DNA of 64,000 bases from Delphinus delphis (Eukaryota; Chordata; Mammalia; Artiodactyla; Delphinidae), in the NCBI RefSeq assembly GCF_949987515.2, contig NC_082693.1, positions 20,270,994-20,334,993 of the forward strand, given 5' to 3'. Positions 11,040 to 22,769 of this stretch are shown piece after piece (the stretch's first letter is position 1; every line of letters starts with the position of its first letter). The position numbers and the translations under genes are program-made. Below the pieces are notes generated by a model. It was not told the DNA's origin. It was given only the letters and a program-made list of their open reading frames with translations, and did not search any database.

Positions 11040-12200
11040 TTTTTGTGGTCAAAATGACATGTCATGTTTTGTACATCTGGGAAAGCAACATGATCTTTTG
11101 ATTGATTTCACATGAATTTCGTGGCCCGTTTTCAGGTAAATTCTTGAGGAAGCGAATATGAAAGCAAAGCCCGATGCATGTGCTTCTGAATGTGGATGGC
11201 AGATCCCATTGTCTCCTTTGCTCTTTCCTGCCTACTCTAGGAGCAAATGAGTATGGAGTTCTGTTCACGCTTCAATCTTCCTAATAGTAACAAGTCTTTC
11301 CGCCAACACAACTGTTTCCTTTCTTTTTAACAATGGCATATGGTTCATATGTTTACAGCAAATCTCTACAAAATACTTTTTGTTTTTATAGAAAGGTAGG
11401 CTGGGTTATGAACTCTTAATCTGCACCTCACTTCCTACACACAAAAACAGAATCCTTGGGGCAGCACAAGCTGTGGACACCTTTGCAATGAAAACATGGC
11501 AAAGGCGAATGTAAATTTATTTCAATGAGTTTACTGTAAGCACACTGTTGTTATTTTTTTAATTGGTGGGTTTTAAATGCCCAGTTATCTTCGTATAAAT
11601 GGCACCCTATCATCCTGGTAGTGTTGTACTCCTGCCCTGTGCTGTTTATTATTTTGCATTACAATTATCATGCAAAGCAGAGAAGGTGACTTTAAGAAGC
11701 TCATTTAAAGGGCTTTTTTTTCTTAAGTGTAAAATCTTTGGGAGGCTATTTACATAGATGTTTATCACTGGCTGTTAAAAATCAGTCCAATTATAAGTAC
11801 ACAAAAGTTTTTATTACGGGTTTAATTCTGAAATGTAAATGGCCATTATAAAGTGCCTGTTGAAATTTTCATTTGTGCTTGTATTTTTGTCCATGGATTA
11901 ACAAGCTATCTTGTACTGAAATTAATTACAGAAATATACAAAACATTCAAAGGTCACAGAACCTGTATGGCAAAGTTGCCTAAAGGTATGCGGTAGGATC
12001 CCTTCTTTGGAGTTGGATATTGGAGATGCTGTAAGAAAGTGCTCATTCGCCACCCAAACCACTAGCAGTGCTGTGCCAATGACAGGATCCCACTTTATGT
12101 TGCATTCTGTTGCCATGGCTATGATGGCCCTAATACTGTATGCTCACAGCAAGGTTGCAATTAGTATTTGGATTTAGAAGAGAAACATAATGATCTCATA
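11040..12200. other. Repeat-free block; candidate conserved noncoding sequence
   Basis: I recognise no transposon in this 1.1 kb, which is unusual for this window. It has balanced, information-rich sequence with homeodomain-type TAAT cores such as 'ttaattacag' and no open frame above 68 codons. That pattern is typical of conserved enhancer-like elements, but conservation cannot be judged from one genome. The call is an inference. Confidence 0.35.
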
Positions 12201-13599
12201 TTGAAGAAACACTTGGTTAATACTATTTTGGATCTAGGCGTCCTTTCAAGTTGCTAACAAGCAGCTCTGTTGGTCAGGAAAAAAAAAAATCACTCAACCA
12301 TTTTGTACCTGCATACTCAGTTTCTTTCCAACAAAGTTCACTGGGATTGAGAGGCTGAGGTTGTTTCTGGTGTGTCTACATGTGCCCTCTGCCAGGTTTC
12401 AAAAACACACTCCTTGCATACTTTTAAATTGATAGCAGGCTTTCATACGATTTCTTACACAGTGAGCAGTGATGAAGCTGCACTGCTTTAATAATCAAAA
12501 TGAAGTATATACTAGGTACCCCTAAAAATGCAGCCAAGGTATGAGTTGTAAGAGGTTTAAAGTTTGATCTATGCACAGTCAACCTCATGAAATATAGTTG
12601 TGGGATCACCAGTCAATGAAAATGGCTTATCATTTTTTCAGGAGGGAGATTCGTTTCTCCACTCAGTAATCATCTACTGTGGTCATTTTACTAATAAAAT
12701 GTTCAGTTTCATATTATTCACTTGAAAGTGGTGAGAGGTGAGGGAAAATGCTTAGACAGGATAATAAATAAGGAAAGGAGTTGAGAAAGGCAGGGTGGAT
12801 GCCCCACCTTCTCAGACTATACACTATAGCTAGTCAGAGCCAAGACCCCAGGGTTCCAGTCATGGAGCTTGGAGAGGTCATGAGATAAAGCTCAAGTTTA
12901 GGGAGAAAGGCACTAGATGAATGGAAGGAAGTTTCTCTGACAGCAGCTCAAACAGTAGAAGAGGCAGAGTTGTCGGGGAGATCAGCTTTGTTTTGTTACA
13001 AAAAGGGTTTTTAAAGACAGATTTCAACTATAACTTAAAAAAATACAGATTTACCTAAGAGATGGATTGGCAATTGCAAATACATAAAGACAAAATACCT
13101 CGTTTTGCCTGCTAGAGCCATAAAGATCTCTAAAACTTTCAGCTTCATAGTCTTATAATTGATTACATTTGATCCTCTAATCTATTTGATTATTTTCATG
13201 GAATCATACTATTGGAACTCAGGGCTATGATTCAGATTTCTCTTGCCAATAAGTTTTGGTAAACCACAGAATGCTCATGATTTCCCTGGCCTCGGTATTG
13301 TTTGAGTTCTGATGATGAGCTCAAGAGAGAGGTGACGAACTGTCCTACAGGGAAATAATCAGAAGAAGATATGCTGGGGACCAGGCCAACTTGGAAGGGA
13401 CAGTATCAATAAGGCATTATGTAAAACAACCAAGCGGAAAGAGTTGAAAGAGATGAAAGTGATGAGCTGAAAGCAAGAGCCTTGAGGTGGAGTGAAGGAA
13501 GAAACTTAAGAGAAACCAAAGAGATCAAATTTCAAAGAAGTGGAGCTGTAAATAAAAGCTAGAATTAGTATTGTGGCATAAAAAGGAGAAGGAAAACGA
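12201..13599. other. Unassigned sequence
   Basis: No gene or confident repeat is recognised. An (AAT)n-like run starts near 13600, at the edge of the next element. Confidence 0.45.
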
Positions 13600-13720
13600 T
13601 CATATTAATAATAATAATAGCTACTATTTATTGAGTTATTTTGTACCAACCACATACACCTTTCCATACATCATTTCATTTAACTGCCTCCCCCCAATTG
13701 TGAGCAAGATGTACTCATCC
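13600..13720 (-). mobile_element. MIR fragment
   Basis: 'aataatagctactatttatt' followed by 'catcatttcatttaactgcc' is the reverse complement of the MIR 3' half. Confidence 0.65.
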
Positions 13721-13809
13721 ACCATCAGCTCTCTTCAGTTTTTTACAGAAGTTATTTCAAAGAATCTCCACTCTCTCTCCCCAAACTTCCAACATCAACC
13801 TCACCACTG

Positions 13810-14860
13810 AATCTCAACCGATGACCTCACCTCCAACTTCAAAAGCAAAATAGCCAAAAGGTAAATCCCTTAACTGTATGTTACCAAACCTAGAAATTTA
13901 GCCATTTCCACAGCCATCCTTTCTGTTTCCCTCCAGTTACAAGGGAAGAGATGTTCCTAATGTCTAATGTTAATCCCTCCACCCATTCCCTCTTGTCCCT
14001 TTAAGAAAATTCTTCCATCTGCTTTCTCTAGACCTTCTACCTCTCTCTTTCTATACTCTCCTTAAAATTAGCAGTAAAACAGAAGAAAATTTCCTTGAGT
14101 CTGTATCTCCTTCCAGCTATTCTCCTCTTTTTTCTTTCAAAGATAATTTTCCTGAAAGAACTATCTCTATTTATTCTCTTTACTTTTTTCTTTTACTCAT
14201 CAACCTACCACAATCTGCTTTTTCCTACCATGGTCGTTGACACTGCTTGCTCCAACAGAAATCTCCTAAGTTATGAAATCTAACAGAAATATTTTGGTCC
14301 CTAACCTATGTAATCTTTTAACACTAGTTTTTGAAACAATCTCTTTCCTATGCTCCGTGATACCACACTCCCCTGGTATATCTGTCTTCTAATACTTCTT
14401 AGTTTCTTTCACAGTTCTTTTTCCTGCCAGACCCTTAAGGATTGATGTTTGTCTTGGCTCCATCCTTGATCATGTTCTTCCCATACAATCCCTGTATTAT
14501 CAACCACTCATAGAGCTTCAGTGCTCATGTCTATGCTGACTCCCAAATTAGTACCTCCATATTAAATCTCCTTCTTGATCTTCAAGTCAAAGCCACCACC
14601 CTCTCTCATCTGAATGTCTAAAACAACTTCCTTACTTTTACCTTAACTCCCAGTCTTGACCCCACCATCTTGCTGTAGCCAGAGCGGTTATTTTAAAATG
14701 CAAATCTTATCTTGTTACCCACCGACTCTTTCAATGGCTTTCCATTGTCCTTAGGATAAATTCAAACATTTTGACGTGTCTTACAAATCCTTCATGATCA
14801 TGTTCCTATAAAATGTTTCAGCCTTATTTCTTTCCACTTTCCCCCTTTTGTTCAATATGG
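13810..14860 (+). mobile_element. L2 LINE, about 1 kb of decayed ORF2
   Basis: Blocks occur in L2 ORF2 order: the pre-RT segment near 13930-14010 ('taatccctccacccattccc'), the 'cctgaaagaactatctctat' block near 14150, 'gataccacactcccctggta' near 14360, the degenerate YADD-type site near 14530 ('tatgctgactcccaaatta'), and 'caatggctttccattgtcct' near 14730. L2 belongs to the CR1 clade. Every frame is broken. The long pyrimidine-rich open frames here are by-products of its base composition. Confidence 0.8.
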
Positions 14861-15372
14861 TGGCTAACTTGCATGTACATGCTCCAGAAAAAATTTCTCG
14901 AATGCATTAATCGATGTTGTATAAAGTAAAAATGTTGCTTAAAGAGAAAGTATCTCACTTCAAAACTCATGCTTTAGTGTTTTAAATATGAGCTAGGACT
15001 TTTTTATGTTTCAAGAAAAAAATTTAAAAGTACCTAATCTGGACTGAACATATGGGAGGGGGTGGTTTTTGAAGTAGACTTTCTGGTTGTTATGTGAAGT
15101 AGACTTTCTGGTCTCTTTCTTTGAGTTCAGGTCCTGACACAAGAAAATATTGGGATATAAACACCAACCCCTTGGAAGAACATCTCTGAGGGAGATGGAC
15201 AATGAGCTTGGAGACAAGGAAGAGCCTATAAGGCACGGGGCCCATGATTCATTTTAGAGCAGAGTAGAGATATTATTAGATGACATGGTGATAAAAGCAA
15301 GATCTTTTGCTTTTCCCACTTGCTCACTGGACCTACGCCTGATGCCAGAGCAATGCTATAGACAAATCTTTA
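14861..15372. other. Unassigned sequence with a 17-base direct repeat
   Basis: gaagtagactttctggt occurs at 15071-15087 and again at 15096-15112 (period 25). Otherwise I recognise nothing. Confidence 0.6.
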
Positions 15373-15388
15373 AAAGACCCGTTCTTTT

Positions 15389-15821
15389 TTATTTTATTTA
15401 TTTATTTTAACATCTTTATTGGCATATAATTACTCTACAATGTTGTACCAGCTTCTGCCGTACAACAAAGTGAATCAGCCATACTTATACGTATGTCCCC
15501 AAATCCCCTCCCTCATGTGTCTCCCCCCACCACCCTCCCCATCCCACCCGTCTAGGTGGTCACAAAGCACTGAGCCAATCTCCCTGTGCCATGCAGCTGC
15601 TTCCTACTAGCTATTCATTTCACACTTGGCAGTGTACACATGTTCATCCCACTCTCTCACCTCGTCCCAGCCTACCTTTCCCCCTCCCTGTGTCCTCAAG
15701 TCCATTCTCTATGTCTGCATCTTTTTTCCTGTCCTGCCCCTAAGTTCTTCAGAACTGTTTTTTTTTTTTTTTTTTTTTTAGATTCCATATATATGTGTTA
15801 GCACACAGTATTTGTTTTGAG
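15389..15821 (-). mobile_element. L1, 5'-truncated (3' UTR only)
   Basis: On the minus strand this is the cetartiodactyl L1 3' UTR with its terminal AATAAAG-type signal. The T-rich start at 15389 is the A tail. It is bracketed by aaagacccgttctttt (15373-15388) and aaagacctgttctttt (15822-15837), a 16-base duplication with one mismatch, which fixes the ends. The C-rich block at 15523-15549 is the G-rich tract of the L1 3' UTR seen from the other strand. Confidence 0.95.
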
Positions 15822-15837
15822 AAAGACCTGTTCTTTT

Positions 15838-16310
15838 GAAGAACTTCAAATTGGCTCTAGTGGACTCAGTTGGGTCTTGTGACTGACTGAGAGTGGCGGG
15901 CAAATATGACTTCTGAAGGATCTGTCTCAAGCTGCCACTAGGAACCACCACTAGGCAACTCCAGAGATCCAGCCTGGGAGTGGCACATCAGGCTGAGAGA
16001 GACCATCTTGTCAAGCAATATTCTTCTTTTCCCTGTGGCAGCTCTCCATTTCTCTTGGGAGAATAAATCTTTACTGTTTACTTAGCATCTGGTGAGAAGC
16101 GTAGACACTGTATGTGCTTTATTATCATCCTCATTGATGAGGGAGAATAACATGAACCTGAGGAGTTACAAGTTGAGTGAAAGTTTAAGATAATAAAAGG
16201 CTTACATTAACTCAGCTCTCAGAATATAATTTGGCAGGGTGTAAACTGAGAAGAAAAGTCTGCACTGGGAAACTGACTTACTTTTGATTTACACAGCAGC
16301 TTCATCATGG
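15838..16310. other. Unassigned sequence
   Basis: No gene or confident repeat is seen. There is a faint MIR-like look near 16080-16180. Confidence 0.4.
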
Positions 16311-16619
16311 CTTAGACACAATAGGTGCAATGAAATGACATACTAATTGGGTTGCAGTTATGGAAAACAACATACAAATCTCAGTAGCTTAAATCAACAA
16401 ATAAGTTATTTCTCATGTATGCTACATGTCCAACATAAGTTGGCAGGGATGCTCAGGGTTGCAGACAATGAACAGCTAAAACTTGAAAAGTAGGTTCTGG
16501 AAGGTCTTACACCAACAATTAAACACACTGGTACAGAAGTAACACATGTTGATTCTGCTCACCACTTATTGGCCAGAAGTAGCCACAGGTCCCCTCTCCA
16601 TCCAAACAGAAACAAGACC
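16311..16619. repeat. Old interspersed repeat, family not named
   Basis: 'cagtagcttaaatcaacaaa' and 'atgtccaacataagttggca' resemble a common mammalian medium-reiterated repeat whose name I cannot fix. The sequence appears to continue at 17476 after the L1 insertion. Confidence 0.4.
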
Positions 16620-16634
16620 AAGAAGTGAAATCCT
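16620..16634. repeat. Target-site duplication, left copy (L1)
   Basis: aagaagtgaaatcct at 16620-16634 recurs exactly at 17461-17475. Confidence 0.95.
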
Positions 16635-17460
16635 CTCTCCAGCCTTTACTGTCTGTAGATTTTGTGGAGAAAAGGGAACCCTCTTGCACTGTTGGTGGGA
16701 ATATAAATTGATACAGCCACTATGCAGAACAGTATGGAGGTTCTTAAAATACTGAAAATAGAACTACCATATGACCCAGCAATCCCACTACTGGGCATAT
16801 ACCCTGAGAAAAACATAATTCAAAAAGAGTCATGTACCACAATGTTCATTGCAGCTCTACTTACAAAAGCCAGGACATGGAAGCAACCTAGGTGTCCATC
16901 GACAGATGAATGGATAAAGACGATGTGGCACATATATACAATGGAGTATTACCCGGCCTTAAAAAGAAACAAAATTGAGTTACTTGTAGTGAGGTGGATG
17001 GACCTAGTGACTGTCATACAGACTGAAGTAAGTCAGAAAGAGAAAAACAAATACTGTATGCTAACACATATATATGGAATCTAAAAAAAAAAAAAAATGG
17101 TTAAGAAGAACCTAGGGGCAGGACAGGAATAAAGACACAGATGTAGAGAATGGACTTGAGAACACGGGGAGGGGCAAGGGTAGGATGGGACAAGGTGAGA
17201 GAGTGGCATGGACTTATATATACTACCAAATGTAAAATAGATGGCTAGTGGGAAGCAGCCGCATAGCACAGCGAGATCAGTTCCGTGCTTTGTGACAACC
17301 TAGAGGGGTGGGATAGGCAGGGTGGGAGGGAGACGCAAGAGGGAGGAGATATGGGGATATATGTATATGTATAGCTTTGTTATAAAGCAGAAACTAATAC
17401 ACCATTGTAAAGCAGTTATACTCCAATAAAGATTTTAAAAAACAAAAACAAACAAACAAA
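16635..17460 (+). mobile_element. L1, 5'-truncated with a 29-base 5' inversion
   Basis: The body from about 16664 is the last part of L1 ORF2 plus the 3' UTR, ending in AATAAAG and an A/CAAA tail. The first 29 bases (16635-16663) are the reverse complement of the ORF2 segment immediately upstream of the body: they match 31564-31592 of the full-length L1 below at 25 of 29 positions. This is the signature of twin priming. The surviving ORF2 C-terminal frame (16722-17084) stays open to its natural stop at 17082-17084 and keeps the LLGIYPEK and [10 protein letters not shown] blocks. The 15-base target duplication is exact. Confidence 0.95.
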
Positions 17461-17475
17461 AAGAAGTGAAATCCT
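17461..17475. repeat. Target-site duplication, right copy (L1)
   Basis: Identical to 16620-16634. Confidence 0.95.
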
Positions 17476-17940
17476 ACTATGTGGCCTGAAGACAGAGCAT
17501 CCAAAAGAATTGGGAGACGGCATGAATGAGGGCCATGATAAACATGTGTTGAATGACAGATGCGTTTTGCACTGTGAACATGTGTATTACGGCTTATGGC
17601 ACATATACGCTTGAGGCTCCAAAACAGTATTTTTCAATCTCGAGAAATTTTAAACTCTCAAGAATATATGTAAGCCCAGTCTGAGAAACTAAAAGTTAAA
17701 CACTGTCATGTTGGGTGATCGCTCAAAGCAACTTTCAGTATAAGTGCAAATATGGGCACTGAAATGGCTTGGTAGGTTTCCAAAATAAACAAACTTTAAT
17801 ATTTTTGAAATTTTTCATCAAAATGAAAACACAAAATGTAAAATTCTTATACAAATGAGAAGACTTCTGAGTAAATTCCCAAGCACTCCCATTTGTTTAG
17901 ACAGTCTGGTCTGAGAAATAGCTCTCTAGTTAAAGAAAAA
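17476..17940. other. Unassigned sequence
   Basis: The first part is probably the continuation of the old repeat interrupted at 16634. The rest is not recognised. Confidence 0.4.
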
Positions 17941-17942
17941 AT

Positions 17943-18182
17943 CTGACATTTATTGAATGCTCGCTATGTGCCATGGTTCTTAAATGTTCCGCATGAAATA
18001 ATTCTTTAAATCTGCATGACAGCTATATTCTAGAGGTATTTGTTACTCAAATTATTTTCCTTGTGGGTGAACTGAGGCACAGAGTGTTTAAGTCACATAG
18101 CTACATACTGTGGTTCAAACCCAGGAAATCTGGGTGCAGGGCATTCGCTGTTCTTACCCTTTGCCCCATACTGCCTCTTTAA
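17943..18182 (-). mobile_element. MIR SINE
   Basis: 'tttattgaatgctcgctatg', 'gaactgaggcacagag' and 'ggttcaaacccagg' are the reverse complement of MIR blocks, nearly full length. Confidence 0.85.
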
Positions 18183-18294
18183 GAATCTCAGGAATGCTTT
18201 TTGAATTTTGTAATAGATGTGCCTACTAAAATATTCCTGTAAAACCATAAGCCATTCCAAATATATAGATAGATTAGAGACTTTCTTACATTTG

Positions 18295-18420
18295 TTCATT
18301 TATTTACTCAACAGATATGTTTCCTAATTTGTGCAATAGTGATCTTGATAAAGAAAACGGTAAGACACTGTTCTCACAAAACTTTTCATCGCATGGAAAG
18401 TGAGATATATACACAATTAT
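18295..18420 (-). mobile_element. L2 3'-end fragment
   Basis: 'tcatttatttactcaacaga' opening and the following blocks match L2 in reverse complement. Confidence 0.6.
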
Positions 18421-18474
18421 CTAAAAAACAAAATAGAGAGCTATTATAATATACATGCAATTATTTCACTTATT

Positions 18475-18640
18475 TCTGATTTATTATGAATCCCCCTCCC
18501 CCAGAGTATAAGCTTCATGTAAAGAGCCACTTTTTCTATCTATCTTGCCTACAATCATTTTCTCCATGCCTAAAAGCCTAGGAAATTCCAGGTAATCCTC
18601 CAGAAATATTTGTGGGAATGAGGGAATGAATGGATGATCG
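18475..18640 (+). mobile_element. L2 3'-end fragment
   Basis: 'ccccagagtataagcttcat' with 'gagccactttttctatctat' and a GAATGAATGGATGA tail gives a plus-strand L2 end. It lies shortly after the minus-strand L2 fragment. Confidence 0.7.
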
Positions 18641-18659
18641 GAAACTTCACTGCTAGCTA

Positions 18660-18845
18660 GATGCCCAGCACAGAACTAGGTGTTTTATGTGGTTTTTCTC
18701 ATTTAATTTTCAAAACAAATCTACAAATAAGAAACTGAGATTTAAAGTTCCATCAGTTGGAAATAGCCAAGTCAGAATTTGAACCCAAGTCTTTTACGAT
18801 TTTGCATTCAGTGCCCGCTCTGACTCGAAAACACTACCTCTCAGT
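18660..18845 (-). mobile_element. MIR fragment
   Basis: 'tctcatttaattttcaaaac', 'agtcagaatttgaacccaag' and 'cagtgcccgctctgact' follow MIR order in reverse complement. Confidence 0.8.
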
Positions 18846-19497
18846 GTGGGCCAGAAGAATATGGATATAATTCTATGGGAAATTATTTTCTTCCAAGCTC
18901 GTGCATGATAATGAACAAATCACACATAAAAAGAAACATTTCCGATGACTCCTACCATTTTTGTCTAAAGCAAGGACAAGAGGATATATTGCAAAGCCAG
19001 ATGACTAGATATTTATCAGTCAGAAATGTCTCAAAAAATACAGCTTGATTAGTGGATTGCAGTATGTTCAGTAATTAATTAAGAGTTTGATTTGTAAAAA
19101 CAAAACATGATGGCTCCTACCACACCATGTGTCCCTTGAGCAAATGAAGATAGAGCTCAATGCTGAGGCTCCCAGTTCAGCTAAGCAGTCACAGATGTGA
19201 CTCAAATTAGAAGGATGAACTCTGAATAACAATAACACCATCCAAATTAGCAAGTAGTATCTAAAATTTCTCCCGGAAAAGCTGGAGCCTGTGTCTAGGG
19301 TCCAAGTTTATGAGCATTATAGCCTGCTCAAACTGATTTGGGGATCTGTTTGGGCCCGTGCCACATCTCATGAGACCTCTTGGAGAAACGAGGGAAGTGC
19401 TCCCCCAAGTTGTTCAGTGGAACAGCACCTTGAGACAGTTCTAAGGGCGAATCTATAGTTCATCTGGGAAAACCTGCCTATTCCCATTCCAGGCAAA
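18846..19497. other. Unassigned sequence
   Basis: No gene or confident repeat is recognised. Confidence 0.45.
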
Positions 19498-19498
19498 T

Positions 19499-19562
<64 letters not shown>
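19498..19562. repeat. (GT)n(GA)n compound microsatellite
   Basis: A GT run (19503-19529) is followed by a GA run (about 19532-19562). Open frames through it are artefacts. It is likely polymorphic. Confidence 0.97.
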
Positions 19563-19565
<3 letters not shown>

Positions 19566-20134
19566 CGCGCACGCATGCGCAATCAACAGACGTGCAAAAG
19601 CATTTGTGGAAACAGAGAGGTAAACCCTCTGTTGGAAGTGGTTGCCTCTGTAGAAAGCAGAGTTTGCATTCGTAGAGCAGATGTTGTCTTGCTTTGTTTT
19701 GTTTTAAGCTTTGTTATAAGCCTATACAACTTTTTAAAGTATAAATGTTTATTTTTACAAAATGATCACCATAGAGGTGGATACGAAACAAAACTCAGAC
19801 AAATCTTAACAAGAATTCGAAGATTATGGCTCTGCAACCAAAGATGCGTTGTCCTTTAGGGAATAGTTATGCAATAAATACAATGAGAATTAAAATGTAT
19901 TTAAGAGACAAGATATTCTTTCTCACCAAGACACGTAGAGCATACATTTTAGACACAAAGAACAAATACCTTGCATAGGTAGTCATTTCTTTTTCATCGT
20001 AAAAAAATTTTCATTCATATTATTTTACCCTCTACTGTGACAGAACACAATAAAGAGAGAGAGTCTACATTCCCTCATCTACTTCCCATGTTACCTATTA
20101 TAAATGTTACTTAATTCCATCTGGATAAATGCTT
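19563..20134. other. Unassigned sequence
   Basis: Nothing is recognised beyond AT richness. Confidence 0.45.
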
Positions 20135-20149
20135 TGTGTCATATATTCT

Positions 20150-20557
20150 TTTTAAATTAATTTTATTGAAGTCTGTTTGATTTACAATGTTCTGTTAATT
20201 TCTGCTGTACAGCAAAGTGACTCAGTTATACATATGTGTATATTCTTTTTCATATTCTTTTCCAGTATATTTTATCACAGGATATTGAATGTAGTTCCCT
20301 GTGTTATACAGTAGGACCTTATTGTTTATCCATTCTATATATAACAGTTTGCATCTGCTAATCCCAAACTCCCATTCCATCCCTCCTCCACCCCCGCCTT
20401 GGCAACCACAAGTCTGTTCTCTATGTCTGTGAGTCTGTTTCTGTTTCATAGATATGTTCATTTGTGTCGTATTTTAGATTCCATGTATAAGTGATTTGAT
20501 ATGGTATTTATCTTTCTCTTTCTGGCTTACTTCACTTAGTATGATGATGTCTAGGTC
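20150..20557 (-). mobile_element. L1, 5'-truncated (older subfamily 3' end)
   Basis: On the minus strand this is an L1 3' UTR with a 'caacaaggtcctactgtata'-type block, an older variant than the 15.4-kb copy. It is bracketed by tgtgtcatatattct at 20135-20149 and 20558-20572, an exact 15-base target duplication. Confidence 0.95.
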
Positions 20558-20572
20558 TGTGTCATATATTCT

Positions 20573-20909
20573 GCTTCTTTAATTCACAATTCAACTTCTC
20601 TGTCCCTGGCCGTGCAGTCATTCTTCACCCCCCATCTCTCCCCATCCCTCCTCAGCTATACTCTCGTTCTCCTTCTGCAACATGCTGTTCTTTCCCTCAC
20701 TGCCTGTTTACTCCTTAGTGCAACCATTCCCTCTGAGTCGATGGAAGAAGAACAATACTTGCTTTTGACTGCTACCTCCTCTGTTTTGGTAGGCTACCCA
20801 ACCTTTTTCCTTCATCATCCTGACTTTTTAATACTAAAATGGCATGGTTGGCCTGTCATTTCAAATTGTATCATGAAGACTGCCTTCATTTTGTACCTTT
20901 TGTATTGTG
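20573..20909. other. Pyrimidine-rich unassigned sequence
   Basis: This sits between the L1 and the SINE. A 179-codon open frame starts here at 20612 but runs on through the SINE, so it is not a gene. Confidence 0.5.
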
Positions 20910-21135
20910 TTTTTTTATTTGTTTTGTTTTTGTTTTTGTTTTTGCGGTACGCGGGCCTCTCACTGTTGTGGCCTCTCCCGTTGTGGAGCACAGGCTCCGG
21001 ATGCGCAGGCTCAGCAGCCATGGCTCACGGGCCCAGCCGCTCCGCGGCATGTGGGATCTTCCCAGACAGGGGCACAAACCCGCGTCCCCTGCATCGGCAG
21101 GCGGACTCTCAACCACTATGCCACCAGGGAAGCCC
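20910..21135 (-). mobile_element. CHR-2-like SINE
   Basis: On the minus strand the SINE starts at 21135 with 'gggcttccctggtggcatag' and ends in a tail that has decayed to (AAAAAC)n-type units (20910-20943). Four frames across it are open by chance, which is typical of this GC-rich SINE. Confidence 0.93.
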
Positions 21136-21432
21136 GCATCTACATTTCTGATAGACACATGAGTTCAAAATATTCAGTTGGCCATTTTGTAAAGAAAAGG
21201 AAGTTTATGGGCTTCTGGAATTTGTAAATAACATTTATTCCCAACCACTCCTTTGAAAATTTCAGCTCATGAAACAGTTTTGAAAATTGAAGACAAAAGT
21301 CCATCAGAGAGTTGCATTCCATTCTCTGAATTTAAAAAAAATTTCACAATCTCAGTGGTAAGAAAAATGCTTATTCGAGAGTTTTCTGTAATTTTCTGCT
21401 GCAAAAGGGAGAGATACACCTCTCATGACATT
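21136..21432. other. Unassigned sequence
   Basis: Short unique stretch with nothing recognised. Confidence 0.45.
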
Positions 21433-21447
21433 TAGCCCTTGTATTTC

Positions 21448-21752
21448 GTTTTTTAAAAAAAAAATTTTGAGGCTGAGTTTATTATTATTTTAATATTTAT
21501 TTATTTATTTGGCTGTGTTGGGCCTTAGTTGCAGCACACTGGATCTTCGTTGCAGCACGCAGGATCTATCGTTGTTGTGCACGGGCTTCTCTCTAGTTGT
21601 GGCTCGCAGGCTCAGTAGCTACAGTGTGCGGGCTTAGTTGCCCTGTGCCATGTGGGATCTTAGTTCCCCGACCAGGGATCGAACCCATGTCCCCTGCATT
21701 GGAAGGCGGATTCTTAACCACTGGACAGCCAGGAAAGTCCCCACAAGTGTCC
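21448..21752 (-). mobile_element. CHR-1-like older SINE
   Basis: On the minus strand the head is tRNA-like ('gtccagtggttaagaatccg') with B-box-like 'gggttcgatccct'. A longer body follows than in the CHR-2-like copies, then an AT-rich tail at 21448-21520. It is bracketed by tagcccttgtatttc at 21433-21447 and 21753-21767, an exact 15-base duplication. Confidence 0.93.
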
Positions 21753-21767
21753 TAGCCCTTGTATTTC

Positions 21768-22769
21768 TGAATCAGTCTTGTTGACTTATTCCTAGAGTTC
21801 ACAAGTTAAAGCGTATGACGAATAATCAGTTTAATAATCTGGAAGTATTCTCTTAAGGCAAATGACATCAATACCAAGTTACCTGGAGGAAGCAGTTTTT
21901 CTTTGCTTTATAACAAAGATCTCAACATTAACCAAGGCCTTGCTCTCTAGACCTCGTCTCACTTTCAGTGGAAGCTGACAGGCTCAGTAATCTCCAAAAC
22001 ATTTTTCCTGGGTTGACTTTTAATTGACAAGCCTTGATGTGATTGTACATGTTTTCGGTTCTAACTTATTTTTAATGATAGAGATGAGCTGATAGCATAT
22101 GTATGTGTTTTCCATTAGGCCAGGGAAATTAAGAGAGAAGCTTACCCTCAGTCCTTAGTCATTTAAAAATTAGTTTCCTTATTTTCCTGCCCCAGAAGAA
22201 TTCTGCATTGTTTTAATGAATTCATGCACAGTGTGAGGGCACACAGCATTGAAGAGACCTCAAGCAGTTTCACATTACAAACACTGACATAACTTGCTAG
22301 CAGTCTTCAAAGGCTTCTGTACTTTACTGCTTCATCGTTTCTTGAGAAAATTATTTTTAGGCTGTTGGCCCCCCCTTCTTTTTTAAACAACAACCAAAAA
22401 AAAGAGAGAGAGAAAAGAAAGAAAGGAAGAAAAAAAGGGCAAGCAGGGGACATGATGTGAACTACATCTGTTTAGAAAGATTTACGTAACTTATAACCGA
22501 TATAGATTCCTGAAAACTAGATTTACCTCATTTGTAATTGAGGCAATTGAATTATCAATGACTCTAATATTTTTTAGCAGTAGATACATTTTAAAAAAAT
22601 GAAATCTTATACAGAAACCCAATAGATAAAGGGGAGTCTACTCTAGCTGACATATAAGTAGGGAACTCCCAGAAATCTGCCTTGTCACGCTACCTTTTGG
22701 CCATCTCTGGGGCACCTCTATGAGCCTCTTAGACACTACATCTCCAAGTCTAACGCTCAAGGATGCTAC
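21768..22769. other. Unassigned sequence, with a purine-rich run
   Basis: A purine-rich AG/AAAG run lies at about 22390-22440. Otherwise no gene or repeat is recognised. Confidence 0.45.

Noticed and set aside
16722..17084. 120-codon frame as a host gene
   Set aside because: It is the C-terminal end of L1 ORF2 in a 5'-truncated L1 copy.
19498..19562. Coding Ser/Arg/Glu-type repeat
   Set aside because: A plain GT/GA microsatellite; the repeating peptide is a by-product.
20612..21151. 179-codon plus-strand open frame
   Set aside because: Its last third is an antisense CHR SINE, which is often open in several frames by chance. The first part is pyrimidine-rich filler.
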